A DNA stretch of 64,000 nt from Maylandia zebra. Lineage: Eukaryota; Chordata; Actinopteri; Cichliformes; Cichlidae. Shown here piece by piece: positions 1 to 42,944 of the stretch. Where the stretch lies: NCBI RefSeq assembly GCF_041146795.1, contig NC_135172.1, positions 40,613,623 through 40,677,622 on the forward strand, given 5' to 3'. The translations under genes were made by a program, and so were the position numbers. The notes beneath the pieces were generated by a model. It was given only the letters and a program-made list of their open reading frames with translations, made no database searches and was not told the origin of the DNA. How positions within the stretch are numbered: the stretch's first letter is position 1; each line of letters starts with the position of its first letter.

Positions 1-155
1 TACTTACATATCTATACTATTGCTAATATATATTGTAATATACCTATATCACTAAAGCACTTCTGGATGGATGCAAACTGCATTTCGTTGCCCTGTACCT
101 GTGCATGTGCAATGACAATAAAGTTGAATTCTATTCTATTCTATTCTATATTGTT
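1..155 (+). mobile_element. 3' tail of an L2/CR1-type LINE ending in (TTCTA)n
   Basis: The first 150 bases nearly match 60231-60392, which is the 3' end of a LINE copy with a recognisable reverse transcriptase C-terminus. The copy ends in a short AATAAAGTTGAAT stretch followed by TTCTA repeats, the tail of a non-LTR element. Only a handful of differences separate the two tails, so both are fairly recent. The body lies outside the window on the left or was 5'-truncated. Confidence 0.8.
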
Positions 156-317
156 AGTGTGACATATCACACATATATTTTTGTCTTATCAGTTGTTGGA
201 TTTCATTAGTGAACTGCAGTGCAAAGCATTTAACAGTGACGATTTTAAAATCCCATTGCAGAACATTTTGTTATTGTGTCAAAGATTCCTAAAAACCTGA
301 CTGCCTTTTCTTTCTAG

Positions 318-1286
318 ATGTTGGAATTGGATTGCAGGCATTTGAAATTGCCTCTTCTGACGCTGGAAAATCTTGGAAAAATCATCACCCCCTATGTGAA
401 AGATGTTTCAGAGGAGTAAGTCACACATTTAAAGCCATCAAGCTTACAAGCAGCAAAAATGATCACTAATACACACATATACTCTGGTTAAATGTTTGTT
501 TTCTCAACTATTTATCTTTTTTTCATCTTTTAGTCAGTGGGCGTCCTTAGCCGATGGTGACCCTGGATCAAAAGCTGTCATTCTGTTGTCCAACATGTGC
601 CATGCGATTATAGAAGAAATTAGCGCCTTGGTCCTGGAGGTTGTAGAACCTCAGGTTCTTGCCAAGGGGCACAATCATGCATGTGGAGATAAGGTAAGTT
701 TGCAGGATGGCTGCAGCTGCTGCAGAGTAACAGAAAATAATATTCAAGCCAGCTTCAGAAACACCCTTCATCACTGTTTTGGTGAAGCCCTGTCCACGGC
801 ACAAGGTAAGTCCCACAACTCGGATATATTAGTAAAGCTGTTTCAGCAGAAATTACTAAAAGAGTCAACACGTCGCTGGCTCGTATCACAGGGCCAGCTC
901 CTACCCCACAAACCCATGACTCAGTGACAGGTATGAGCATTATACAAATGGTGTATAATGTGACTGAGAGTTTTAAATGCATCTTGAATGTCAGCAGAAA
1001 AATCACAGACAAGGCATCTGACAGCATGACATGCTCAGACTCTAACTGTAAGCAGACCTGCTGTCTAGATGTGGAGGAGGAGGAAGATGCAGAAATCCCA
1101 CAAATAAGTGACTGTTCCTTAGAGAATTCATTGTGCACGGATAATCTGAGTCCTCCTCCAACTCCAGAGCTCCCTAAGTATTCAGAAACATTTGTCCCTT
1201 CAGCATTGATTTTAGCCTACCAGGAGAATTCTTCACCAAGTCTGGATGCTGTTAATTTCACAATTATTCTGTTTGTTGTTAATTAA
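318..1286 (+). CDS. Last three exons of an unrecognised gene (partial, 5' end outside or upstream)
   Basis: I do not recognise this protein. Exons are 318-415, 534-805 and 931-1286. Acceptors end in TTTCTAG, CTTTTAG and GTGACAG; donors are GTAAGT at 416 and 806. The reading phases fit across both junctions (GA|T gives Asp, G|GT gives Gly), giving about 241 codons to the TAA at 1284-1286. Other frames across the first junction hit stops. The middle exon encodes a helical-looking stretch (VILLSNMCHAIIEEISALVL). The last exon has Cys-rich and acidic segments (CKQTCCLDVEEEEDAEIP), a proline patch (SPPPTPELP) and a hydrophobic C-terminus. A second GTAAGT at 694 is in-frame but would put a stop in the last exon, so I did not use it. 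More exons probably lie upstream because 318 follows an acceptor. It could be a fish-specific gene or a decaying one. Confidence 0.5.
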
Positions 1287-2240
1287 AAAAGTAAATAATA
1301 ATCTAACAGTTATAGCAGTATTGTGCAAAAGTCTTGAACTACCCCATTTTTTTAATAGAAACATAAACACACATACATAGTTACAATGCTATTATGATAC
1401 ATTGTGAGACACCATTGTGATCTGACATTCCATCCTATACTATGACATTGTCTTTGGTGCTCAGCTGAACTGTCAATAGTACACGATTGAGGAATTTATA
1501 TAAAAATATTTGCATATAACTCATAAATGTTGGCACTCACAGTGGCCTAGGCATTGTTTAGTTAAAGTTTCATCTAGATTGGGTCACTTGTCTTGGAGGA
1601 AATAGGGAACATACAAACATATAAGGCTAAAATATGTTTTGAGACTACAGACAGAATTTTTGGGTCGAGAATTGCTTTAAAAAGCTTTTTTTAATAGTAA
1701 AAGACGACATGGTTTAGTCAAACAGTTTTGTAAGGATTATAACTAAACACTAGATGGAGACAAACACAAACTGAACTTCATGCCAGACACTGGTTTTATT
1801 AAAGTAAATAAAATTTAATACCGCGAAACTTCACATTTATTTGTTAACTAAAACACGGTTTGATTAGTGTCTAAACAACCTTAAAGTTTTGCAATGAGTT
1901 TTGGAAAAGAAGACAGCAAGATGAACATTATGAACAATATTTATGCTAATAAGATATAATGTACTTTATGTAACTGCCACTGAAGGATGTCAGAGAGGAA
2001 TACCTCAGGATCTTCCAAACTCCAGGGATGCGTGCCAAAGCTCTGATGAAGATGATGGTATGACAGAGTTCAGACAGCAGTTCTGATAATAAGAATGTCT
2101 AATACACCTCTTCCTGCAGACAATGTTCCCTCTCACTTTTCATGTGTCTGAGCAAACACACAAACTCCCTGAGCGGTTGATGGACCTGATGGGCCTGGGT
2201 CAGGGCTCATGCATTGTTCTTGGGTTTAATGAATATTATA
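1287..2240. other. Intergenic stretch without a recognised gene
   Basis: AT-rich sequence downstream of the three-exon gene. It probably includes that gene's 3'UTR; an AATAAA lies at 1807-1812. I see no coding exon or classifiable repeat here. Confidence 0.4.
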
Positions 2241-3936
2241 ATTTCTATCTGACTATGTGGATTGTTTATTGTTGTTGTTGGTGTGATCTGCTCCTGGTCC
2301 CTTGTTTCCCTGTCTCTGTGTTTGGGTGTGTGTGTTGCGGTGTGTGAGTTTTGCTGCCATACCAGGCCTGGAGAGTCTTCAGCCTTTGAGCCAGCCACAC
2401 CTGGTTGCCGATCAGCCACCTGTTGCCGATCGTCAAGGAAACACTACTCAAGAGAGGATCGGAGAGGCAGCCAGCGCGGGATTGTTAAACTAGGAACATA
2501 GTCAGTGCTCCTGCTCACAGTTACTGTGGTCGCTGAACTTCTCCTGTTGGAATGGTTAAAGTGTTTTTGTCGGCCGGTGGATGGGACGGTACTCACTGTG
2601 GACTCTCTCGTTTCCAGGTGGATTGTGGAAACGTTCTGACTTGTATTATGAGTATGAGCCAGTGTGTGAAGCTCCTGCTGTGGTCTGGGAGAGAGTCCTG
2701 TAACTCTTTATATACTCTATTTTGCAGAAAAAGACATGATTATTTGCATTTCTACTACTCATAAACTAGTGACAGTGTTATACTCCCTGAGTACTGCTGT
2801 CTTCCCAATCTGCCTCAAGGCCACCATCATCACTCCTGTGCCAAAGAAGTCCTCTGTGTCCTGCCTTGGTGACTACTGTCCCGTTGCACTCACACCCATC
2901 ATGATGAAGTGCTTCGAGAGGCTCGTCATGAGGCTCATTAAGACCCTGCTGCCACTCCACTGACTATCGCCCCAACCGGTCAACAGAGGATGCCATTACC
3001 ACCGACCTACATCTGGCCTCACCCACCTGGACAATAAAGACACATATGTACAAATGCTGTTCATAGATTTCAGTTTAGCGTTCAACACGATCATTTCTCA
3101 GCACCTGATTGGAAAACTGAGCCTGCTGGTCCTGCACGCCGCCCTCTGCAACTGGATCCTGGACTTTCTGACGGAGAGACCTCAGACAGTCTGGATCAGT
3201 AACAGCATCTCCAACACCACAACACAGAGCACTGGAGCCCTTCAGGGCTATGTGCTCAGCCCACTGCTGTTCACTCTGCTGACTCACGACTGTGCAGCAA
3301 TGCACAGTTTGAACCACATCATCAAGTCTGCTGATGACATGACTGTGCTGTGTCTCATCAGCAAGAAAGACGAGTCAGCATACAGAGAGGAGGTGCAACA
3401 GCTAATGGACTGGTGTAGAGTCAACAACCTGTCTCTGAATGTGGACAGAACAAAAGAGATGATTGTTGACTTCAAGAGAGCACAGAGATATCACTGTCCA
3501 CTTAACATCGTTGGATCCTCTGTGGAGCTCATTGAGAGCGCCAAATTCCTTGGTGTTCACAGAACACCAAAGCAGAGAACCTGTCCTGGTCCCCCAAAAC
3601 CAGCTCAATAGCTACGAAAGCCCAATAGCGCCTCTACTTCCTGCAAAAGCTGAGAAAAGCCCATCTCCCATTAACCCCTTCTCACCTCTCATCCCTCTAT
3701 CACTGACACCCGCTCCATCCACAAAGCCACCATTGTGGAGGACCGCACACAACCTCACACACACTCTTCATCCTGCTGGCTTCTGGCAAAAGGTACCAGA
3801 GCATTCAGGCCCTCGATGCCAAACTGTGAAACAATTCCTTCCCCCAAACTGTCAGACACAGGAACACTCAGGTTCTGGACTGACACAAACACACATACCT
3901 TCATTCATGTCACTGGCTCAAAAACGTATCTGCATG

Positions 3937-4003
<67 letters not shown>

Positions 4004-4255
4004 ACACATACACACACACATCCCATTACTTCAAGTACTTTTTGCACAACCCGTTGTTGCACTTTTCTGCTGCACTGTTGTGTGTCTCTATCGTTCAATG
4101 TTTGAACACTTGCACTTCATGTAGTTCTGTGTGGACTGTCTATTATATGTAGCACCATTGTCTTGGAGGAACGCTGTCTTGTTTCACTGTGTACTGTACC
4201 ACTGTACATGGCTGAAATGACTACATAGCCACTTGATTTGACTTGACTTAATTTT
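2240..4255 (+). mobile_element. Decayed L2-like non-LTR retrotransposon (LINE) with reverse transcriptase remnant
   Basis: Two blocks in one frame (2736-2960 and 3054-3608) encode reverse transcriptase: an upstream [11 protein letters not shown] segment, then [13 protein letters not shown] (block A), a [14 protein letters not shown] segment and an ADD active-site core at 3330-3338. A stop near 2961 and a small deletion separate the blocks. The usual aromatic before the ADD core is Ser, and the protein breaks off at 3609-3611, so the copy is dead. A (CA)n microsatellite has expanded in its 3' part (3938-4020). The 3' end is marked by TTGACTTGACTT near 4240-4255. The stretch 2240-2735 has the composition of the element's 5' region, but that boundary is a guess. 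Confidence 0.8.
3938..4020. repeat. (CA)n microsatellite with two CATA interruptions
   Basis: About 83 bp of CA repeats inside the 3' part of the decayed LINE, interrupted twice by CATA near the right end. Runs of Thr-His or Val-Cys in conceptual translations of this stretch are repeat artefacts. Confidence 0.97.
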
Positions 4256-4289
4256 ATCTTCATTAACTAATGTGTTAAACAACTAATTG

Positions 4290-4560
4290 AGTTCTTCTTC
4301 TTCCACCTGCTCCCTTTAGAGGTGACCTCAATCTCACCCCATCCCTTGCATCCTCCTCTGTCCCATCAACTTTCTGCATGTCCTCCTTCATAACATCCAT
4401 GAATCTTCTCTGTCTTCCTCTTTTATTATTTCCTAGCAGTTCCATATTTAACATATGTCCAAATGATCTGAAATGTACCTCTCGTACTTTTTTTTCAAAC
4501 CGCTCAACCTGAGCTGTCCCTCAGATGTATTCATTTCTATTCACCTGAGTTGGCTCAGGT
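4290..4560 (-). mobile_element. RTE-like LINE C-terminal fragment, antisense
   Basis: Read on the minus strand, the segment gives a decayed open frame with GTAQVERFEKKVRE, then FGHML, then RRFMDVMKEDM. This matches the basic C-terminal tail commonly left by RTE-type LINEs in fish (pattern GTAQVxRFxxKVRE, WxGHxxR, KRxRGRPxRRFMDxxKEDM). A stop and several substitutions show that it is an old fragment. Confidence 0.6.
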
Positions 4561-4571
4561 GAATAGAAATG
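4532..4571. repeat. Perfect 18-bp inverted repeat with 4-bp loop
   Basis: CATTTCTATTCACCTGAG is followed by TTGG and then by its exact reverse complement, giving a 40-bp hairpin without mismatch. It sits at the edge of the antisense RTE-like fragment, so the right arm may be a short inverted copy of the left made at a breakpoint. I see no terminator or miRNA-length stem around it. Confidence 0.85.
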
Positions 4572-4574
4572 ACT

Positions 4575-5500
4575 TTGGTGCTGGGCTGGTGAAAAGTGAC
4601 TTTTTGGAAAATAACTGTAATGTATTCACAACATTATTTTGCAGTGTCGCTGAGACAGTGCCTGATCTTACGTCTTTGTGTTAGTATTACACAATGCTGT
4701 TAGTACTACACACGTAAAGCAGCTGTAAGAGACCAGCACCAGACCACCACCAAACAACTTTTCTTTGTAGGGTAAACTTCTCAGGATGAGGCCAGAAAGT
4801 GTAGACAACTAAGTAAAAGTAATTAAACTCAAAAACTCTAAAATTTAAGCTATATAAGCCACTTAAAATACGTATGGACACTGTTTGCACTCACAAATTA
4901 ACATGATCTAACTCATAACAGAAACACCAGTAATCTGGACAGATAAGGTGGTAGCCCCCTTTTTGGCACATAAGTTCCTCCTTTTTGTCCTCTCTTTCTT
5001 TACATCCTCCTAATAATCATTCATACTTATATATATATTGACCTCTATGGCAGAGTGAGAGCCACATAGGCAGTTAGAGTAAACCAGGCCCTTTACCTGT
5101 CACCTGCATATGTTTTCTATGTCAGTGAATGATCAAATATTCACATTTCTTGTGCCCCTCTACCCCCCACACAAACACTTTTGAAAATTCTTTAATCACC
5201 CCGATCTACGTAAACTTTAAATTAAGAATCAAGTCAGGATAATAATAAAAACTCATGTCAACTGAATTATTATTTTATTGCAGAGAACATGAACTACAGT
5301 GCACACACAGCCCATAAGGGGCATTTACAGCTTATGCAACCAGCGCAGCGTCATCCGTCAGATTAACACAGCTCGTTTCACCTGCTGTACCGTAAAACTC
5401 CCAATATTTAGAGCTAAAATGTAAAACGTAAAAGCAGAGAAGCATTTATTATTATTATTTTTTTATTTAATGTTTTCAGAATTTCAATGATAATACTGAC
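4575..5500. other. Intergenic region upstream of SEC14L1, no gene seen
   Basis: AT-rich spacer between the LINE debris and the SEC14L1 promoter. I see no exon, RNA gene or classifiable repeat in it. Confidence 0.4.
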
Positions 5501-5953
5501 TGTCCTCTGCTGTGTGTCCTTCACTTGAACAGAAGAGGTCGGGCACGCTGCGGGTTTTATGAAAGAGGTGGAAAAAAACTGAGCTTAGAAAACGGGGAGG
5601 AGCGACGGTACCACAGGCATGACAGCGAGGGAGGGAGACCGTCTCCTGTGTCCAAACACCATCTACTTATAGGAGTGATTTAACAGCGAGCTATAAGGGA
5701 TATTTAGTTTGTTGATCTTGGGATGCTCGTCGCTGTGAGGCTCTGAGAAGGACTCGCCAAAGGGTTTGATAAATATTCCGGCTTAATGGCCAGCTAGCAT
5801 AACAAAGCTAACTGCTGTTAGCCGCTGGAGCCGGAGAAGTGTAGAGCCGAAGAGGGAAATGGCATGAGTTCCGTCGGATAGCCCTCACAGAAGAAACGAC
5901 CACTGACAAGAATCAACCTGTTAACAACATTTCTTTACCTTTCTAAATCACAG
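5500..5953 (+). promoter_or_regulatory. SEC14L1: SEC14L1 promoter region and non-coding first exon
   Basis: A GC-richer block with scattered CpGs stands out from AT-rich flanks and ends in AAATCACAG|GTAAGA, a clean donor at 5954. The first coding exon (ATG 7687) is preceded by an acceptor ending at 7665, so a non-coding exon upstream is required and this is the best candidate. No TATA box is evident. The transcription start cannot be fixed by eye; somewhere near 5560-5650 is plausible. Confidence 0.55.
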
Positions 5954-7665
5954 GTAAGATCCGTTAATTTGATGTGTGTCAAGATAATATAATATCGACT
6001 TATAAAGTTAGGCTAGTCTCAGCGAGCGCTGTTTGTGTGGCAGCTAGCAAGCCGTCGTTTCAAATGCTGTTAACCACTATGAGTCAGTACCAAAATCCCC
6101 ATCTTTTTTTTCTTTAAAAAATATTTGTTTAATATTTTTTAACAGTGTTGAAAATTGAGGACAAAAAAGTCAGTTTTGGATTAGTTAAAACTGTGACGTT
6201 ACAAATAGTTCCTTTAAGCAGAAGACCAAAACAAGCTAGAACAAAAAACAAAAACGAGTAAACCGTGAGAAGAGGCTGCTTAAAATCAGTGGGAAGCGAT
6301 CAGTAAAGATGGTTGGGTACTAAACTTAACGGGCATATCGGTCACTGAAGTCTCCTAATTAGCACGTTCTGAAGTAATTGTCTTGTTTGTGTCTTTGAAG
6401 TTGCCAACAGATCCTGAAGCATGATGGTAATTATGTACTGCAGTAGCAATCGTCAAGACATGTGGTGTTTAGCAAAGGGATACTATAGCAGTATGTATCC
6501 TGTGTGACCTAGACTGGTTATTATTAGTCTGTCCGCCCTGATCCCTTTATTAAGTAGTGCAGGGACGTTGGCTCACACCCCTCCTTGCAGACATATACCC
6601 ATCAAAGCATAGCAGGAGTTATAGACATGTAGCAACACGCTGAGCAAAAACACATGAAATCCAAGGACTGATCTGTACTTTTTTTTTTTTTATATTTAAA
6701 TTGACTCTCATGCTGTTCTCTCTGTGTTAGTGCTCTAAGTCAGGAGTGTCACACCCAGTTTGTGGGTCTCAAATGGGCCTGACAAATAACACAACAGAAC
6801 TCCTGGGTCAGATTCAAACTTTAAAAAAACAAACAAAAACAAACTGCAACTATAAGCCCATGTGAAAGACCTCTTACCCTACTCCTCAGAAAAACAAATG
6901 CCAGATATCATTAGTTAGTACTTGTTAAATCCTTTTTTTAAAAATTTTTTAAAGCAATTTTTTTAGACAGTGGGAGAAATCTCAGGTTTTCCTCATGTCA
7001 CAGCTGTAAGTTACAGTTCAAAGAAGTGGAAATACCCTGGGCTGCATATGCACCACTGCTCTAGTTGTTTACCTTACCTTGCTGTTTTGTATTTAAATGG
7101 ACAGGATTTTTTTTTTCCTGTATTAAAACTGAACTGGACTAAAATATATTTTTATCCATCTTGGTGATTTTCCTTTGGAACCCCAAAGCTTCTCTGTTGT
7201 GTACAAACATTTTTGATGGGTAGGGAAAACCCTGTTAGAGTGCTGTCATGTGCAGCTTTGACCCAAGCTTCTGCAGCTGATGTTAGCATAGTTATACTCC
7301 TGTAGTTTGCAGTGATAAGCCATTGCAGCAGCACTGCTTATGTGATAAAGTAGTAAGAAATGCTGCATCCATTGATCAGCGAGGTCCTTGGTCAGGAGAG
7401 TTCCCTTCAGATAAGGAAACACACACACACAGCAGCACCTGGCTTCACTCGGCATCACGCCATCAGTCAGCCAAAACACAGCTCATCCTAATTGCACATC
7501 AAGCCTCTCGCTGAAGGACCAGATGCAGCTATAATGCTGTAATTTTAGCACTTAGCAAGTGGTTATTCTAAAGAATGACTCAGATACAGCCCTGCTTCTT
7601 AGATTTCTTCCCCAAATGTCTGTAATCACTGCTGATTGATTTTGATCTTATGTTCTTCTGTTCAG
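5954..7665 (+). other. SEC14L1: SEC14L1 intron 1
   Basis: Intron between the proposed non-coding exon and the first coding exon. It contains a probable hAT-type relic (6741-7062) and poly-T tracts; otherwise I see nothing classifiable. Confidence 0.5.
6741..7062. mobile_element. Possible degenerate hAT-type MITE
   Basis: The left end, CAGGAGTGTCACACCCAG, resembles the CAGGGGTGTCAAACTCA terminus common in vertebrate hAT elements. The right side (CCTGGGCTGCATATGCACCA) resembles the matching inverted end. Both are diverged and no clean target duplication is visible. Confidence 0.35.
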
Positions 7666-37828
<30,163 letters not shown>

Positions 37829-40445
37829 AAACTGGTGTCAGAGGACTTCAATTCCCCAAACCCACGTCCCCCCTCCACTGCCCATACCGTCAACACGGAC
37901 GCCAACTTTTCCTATCCCCATACCCTTAAACCATCATCTTTGGACTCTGTTCCTATTGCACAGCCAGTCTCTGTGGAACTGATGCATGCTTGCACAAACG
38001 GAAGACAAAGAATTAAAAAAAATTCTGAGGCAAAAAGAAACTAAATGTACAATTTAAAGGGCTGATTTTTGCACAAAGGGTCATATATTTTCCATGCCTG
38101 GCATCTCAACTGGGCAGCAGTTTGAATAAGACCATCAGCAGAATGTTTTGTGCACGATGGAGCGGATAAAGGCCAGGAGGTGAGGAGTGGTGCCTTTCAG
38201 GCACCAGAAGCTGACAGAAAGCAATATTCTCATCCTACGGAACAGGATGACGACACTGGAGGCGCTGTTACATATATGCATTTACACGTGCACACACATA
38301 CACAGTACCGAGGCGACGCATACCTCATTCATGTGCGTCTGCTGATAAAGACTGGATGAGCTGTTACATACGAACGCCACTCGGGCACAAACGCACACGA
38401 GAACGTTTGACATGGAAAAAAGTTGACAGTGTTTGCCATATTGTTACTGGAGGGTTTATTGTCTCTGGGGAGCTGTATATAGGTCAAATGTGGGTGGGGT
38501 GAACATCTAATAGATCTGGGTCAAATAAGATCAGCTGTCTGTATCACAACAGTACAGGTGTCAGTGACTTCGGCAATTGACAGGTAAAATCTTCCCGGCG
38601 TGCTCCTGTGGCTGAGTTGAGCTTTCTGACACTCATTGCATTGCTGTACAGGTTGCATCACATCTTTTGAATATTTGACCCAGATCTGACGCTTAGCAAA
38701 GTAAATCCACTAGAAGCAATAACACAAGTTTGACTTTCTACTGTGTGAAATATTTCTATTTAACGTGAAAATGTATGAGGAGAATAATTTACGGTGGCCC
38801 CAAGGTGCAAAACGCAGTAACAAAAGTAAAAATGCTACATTTCAGAAAACAGGATGACAAACCTTATACCAGTAACATTTCTGAAAACGGGACATTTGAT
38901 GCATTTTTTTTTTTTTGAATTGGCAGAACCAAAGTACCTGATGTTACAGTGATGTCATTTCCTGTTTCAGTAATACTTTCAGAGGTTTGACATGAATTTA
39001 AAGTTTGAAAGGATGGAATAAAAAAGTTGATAAAGGACATTCAGAAATGAGTATTATGAGAGTCAAAGACTTCAACTATCAAAGCGATGTAGGCCCAGTG
39101 CTGAATAACCAAAGATAAAAAGGCAGCACTCACAATACTTCAGGCGTAAGTTGACAGATCCCACATTTTCTGAGTCATTCCTGTCATGTGACTAAACTTG
39201 ACTCATGTTTGACATGATTGGTAAAGGTGACTTATTCCTGAGGTCTTGTGCGAGTGCTACCTTTTTGTCTTTGGTTATACAACACAGAGGCCGTACTTTG
39301 CTTAAGAAATGTTTGCGCTCTGGCTACAGTCCTAACCAGCATGCACACGCCGCCCTGTTATCTCGGTGTGTTTTCAGGGTTTGCAAGGACATTTTAAAGT
39401 CGCGTCAAAAAGTACATCATGATTGTCCTTTGACTTTGGTTCGGGTATTTCAAAAACAATGTCTTTACCTCGTCTTGTGCAGTGAAATGTTGTCTTTTTC
39501 TTTTTAAGTCTGCTTTGCACCGCTGGGCCAACGTCATCACTGGTGCAGATTGCAGATGAACTTTTTCTTGCGTACAGGCGCACAGACGGGCAAACTCGAG
39601 TCGGTAAACGGCTGAATTCTGTGGCACCACCGTTTCTCGTCTACAGACTTTTTGTCAGGAGTGAAACAAAAATAATTTGCCAGATTTTCTCCTCGACACG
39701 TGCTCTGTCCTCGTAGTAAGGGATGCACTGACTGTGAAATACTAGGCCGTAATCCAGCACTGATACTGACATTTTTTTTTTTTTTTTTAGTCTTTATATT
39801 GTTTTTTTTGTTCCAGGTGAAAGAAAAAGAAAAAAAAACTTTATTTAAAAAAAAAATGCATGTGTTTTAGCTCTTCATGGAACAGTTTTTGAACATTTAG
39901 CCAGCGCAAAAGTCAGTAATGCCATCTTATCAGCTGATACTTGGCTGATTCATCGGTGCATCCCTACCTCATGCTTTGAAAATATATGTATAAAAATAAT
40001 CTTAACGTGGAACGGCTGCAGTTCGTTTGCTTTCTGTCGAGCGTCTGCACATTTGAGGAACTCAAGTTAAATGAAGCAGTCAAGGAAATGCCTTGTCACT
40101 GATTGGTGAATGTGCTACTGATTGGTTAGCAAGCGCCAGCCAATGAAATGCCTGAATTTGGATGGTTGTGGTGAATTGGGCGGAACTGCCATCATTACGT
40201 TTCCAGAGTGATGTAGATTTCAGTGTGCTTTAGGGGTGAATGTTTCTTTTCGTGATTTATCATTTGACGGCGCGCCAGTAGACCACATTGATACTGTACA
40301 AGTGCTAGTGTTGGTTTGTTTGTGTTTTGGAGACACTTGATGGGTGAAGTCACGTGGTGATTGGGTTTACGGATCTCTTATTTAAGATTTAAGATATAGC
40401 CATTTTAAGAGCCATGTGTCAATAAATAATACCATTTTAGCCTTT
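37829..40445 (+). other. SEC14L1: SEC14L1 3'UTR (proposed)
   Basis: Non-coding sequence after the TAG at 37826-37828. Candidate polyadenylation signals AATAAA lie at 39017-39022 and 40421-40426. SEC14L1 transcripts in other vertebrates have long 3'UTRs, so the distal site is favoured. It contains T- and A-homopolymer runs near 39771-39855. The end is inferred, not shown. Confidence 0.55.
40421..40426 (+). terminator. SEC14L1: Candidate distal polyadenylation signal of SEC14L1
   Basis: AATAAA in the context TGTGTCAATAAATAATACC, about 2.6 kb after the stop codon. It is the best signal before the intergenic region; an upstream alternative is at 39017. Confidence 0.45.
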
Positions 40446-42944
40446 GTAAGCATCACTTAGTCACCACTGTAACAGACAAGCGATCGTGAGTCAAATGAAC
40501 ATTTCATTTTCTTTTTTAAACGTGTTCTATTTGGTTTATGAGCATTGATGACTTCGCACAGATCAGACTCCCCGTCGAGGGCAGAAATGTTCAACTTTGC
40601 CAAGAGTCATTGGGTGCTGTTGCCATGGTTACACAGTGCAGCTGACAACAACGGCAAAAAAATAAAAGCGGGGGGTTTTTCCTCATAGATATATACACAC
40701 AGATGCCACACTGGTTGTTGCTCCTCACTGTAATGACTCCACGCAGCACCACGTTGCTCGGGGGGAGCACACATCTGCACACGATCACGGATTGTTGTAC
40801 CTCGCTGAATTTTCCACAGATTTTCGAGCAGTGTTTATGATACATGTGCTGAAACGGTTAATAATGCTTAAAATAACGTTACAGTCCGGCAGCTGCTTCT
40901 TTGTGACACTCTGCTGTAAAAAGCAACAGGATTACTCCATCACTTTAACGTGTCTACTGTCCCGTCAAAGTCTGACTTGAAAAGAGAGCTGCAGATGAGC
41001 CAGTGTTGGTCTTTCTCTCACTCCTGCAGTCTGTCTTTATTCTGTGGGACTCTTTAAACAAAACAAGTCCCACCTAAAGCAGCTCTGTAGGTTTCTGTAG
41101 CTACAGTTCAGGTATAGGTCACATGGGTTTCTAGAGTCTTTCTAGAGCATGTTGGAGCTCTCGGACCGAATATCAGATCAAATATTTAATGATAAATAAA
41201 ATACGAATCTCCTTTTCTTTAGCTGGTATATGACAGTGTTAGCTTGGGACTACTTTTTAGTATACCAAATTAAAGACATTCGTAACGGTAAAACAAGTTC
41301 TCGTCTGTGGAAAGTTTTAGCATTTCTTTCAGTGAAACATCAAAAAGAAGCACAAAAATTTGGCGTTATTTATAGGACTGGATGACAGGAAATGCTCAGA
41401 GCTCGTGAGCAAGACAGCTGTGGCATCTGTGTTCATATGTGTTTTCCCTCCTATGGAAAAAAGGAAAAAAAAAAAAAGGACCTTGCCTGTTTTTGATACA
41501 CAAAACTGCTTTTTTTTTTTTTTTTTAATAGTTACTGGTTAACTTGTGGTATCTACATGTCATTAACTGCAATAACATGAATTGTTTTACTGAGTGGCCC
41601 TCTTCGTGATGAGGGCTACGGGTGTGTGATGGGGTAAAGGGGTGAATGTTAATTACAGTGGGGGGAGGAAGATGCCTGTAAAATGTGTTTCTCCACTCTT
41701 CTCTCGGCACACTTGACTTCACCTGGTTATTCCTTCAGGCGATTTGATCTTCATCTCTTCACAGGTTTGACTGATGAGGCAACAGTTCAAACCTGACTAC
41801 TGCTTTATATTCCTTTTACTACTCTCACACTTTCACACTCCAGTTTTGTGTGTAGATCTTAGAAAGCAGAGTGGACCTTTTTCTTTTTTTTAAATTGAAG
41901 CTGTAGGCATAAATAAGTGTGCTCAGATGGGATGGGTTTTCATTTCCATTTCAGTTAATTCTCTTGAACACAAGAAGTTTAACCTGCTTCTCTGACTTTA
42001 GCTGTTGGAGGGTGAGCGCCTCTCACCAACATCTCACTGAAAAATGAGGGCTATAACTGTCTGTCGTGACTGTTCATCACATTCGTCAGTCTCTCTGCTC
42101 CGTGTTCATCTTTGCATATCTTCTCTTTACCTTTGTGTGAGATATTGTGTAAAAAAGGATGTTTGGATTAATGAGAAAATGGTGGCTTTACATTTTTCAG
42201 CATTAAACTTGAATTATAAGAAACTGCAGACTCCTGTCACGCTTTTTTACGTTCTGTATCAAAATGTTTTCATTGCCTAGAACTAAAAATTGCTTTCCCA
42301 TTCCTTGCAATCATCTGTTAGTGACATGGTTAATCTGTGAATTTACAAATACGGGCCTCATGCTGCATCTCCAGCTCCACTAATGATCAAAGGTTCTCTG
42401 CACTGAGTGACCTGCATTTCATCACTGACAGTTCATCATCTCAGATTCTGTAAAATGGAAAATTAACGTCATCACGTGGTGCTTGTTTCCTTTAATGTAA
42501 AAATAATGTTAGAAAAAACAGAAACGGATACATAAGATTTTAACAAGATGAAGGAATAGAAAGTGTAGCACACAAAAATGTCCTGGAGAAGGAAGACCAG
42601 ATGTGCTGTAAGTGTGAGCATCACCTCAGCACATTGGATTGCAGACCAACTGCATCTAGTGGACATCTAGCATTACAATTGCTTTTAAAGAAAACAAAAC
42701 TAAATGGAGACGCGTCAAGGTTTTCATGTGTGTTCGCATATTTGTCCTCAGCTTGCTCTTAGCCCATGACTACACATACATCATACCAACACCACTGTCA
42801 CATTTGCTAATAATGGCACGATAGCAGGTGACGAGTTCAACCTCTGACTGTGTGATGTTGTCACAATAATCTGGACTTAAACCCAGTAAAAAGCAGAGAA
42901 GCAATGTAGCCTTTAGAAAACTGAAGCATACTGAGCACTTTGCT
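40446..42944. other. Intergenic region between SEC14L1 and ANAPC11
   Basis: No coding exon or RNA gene recognised. Homopolymer A and T runs occur near 41460-41530. The stretch may hold a longer SEC14L1 3'UTR or ANAPC11 regulatory DNA. Confidence 0.4.

Noticed and set aside
694..699. GTAAGT as the donor of the second exon of the first gene
   Set aside because: Joining 693 to 931 gives an immediate stop (GTA TGA). The donor at 806 keeps the frame.
755..1138. 127-codon minus-strand frame opposite the first gene
   Set aside because: It overlaps the supported + strand exons antisense and has no splice or domain support.
3054..3611. 185-codon open frame as a host gene
   Set aside because: It encodes a decayed LINE reverse transcriptase with an altered active-site context and an in-frame stop upstream.
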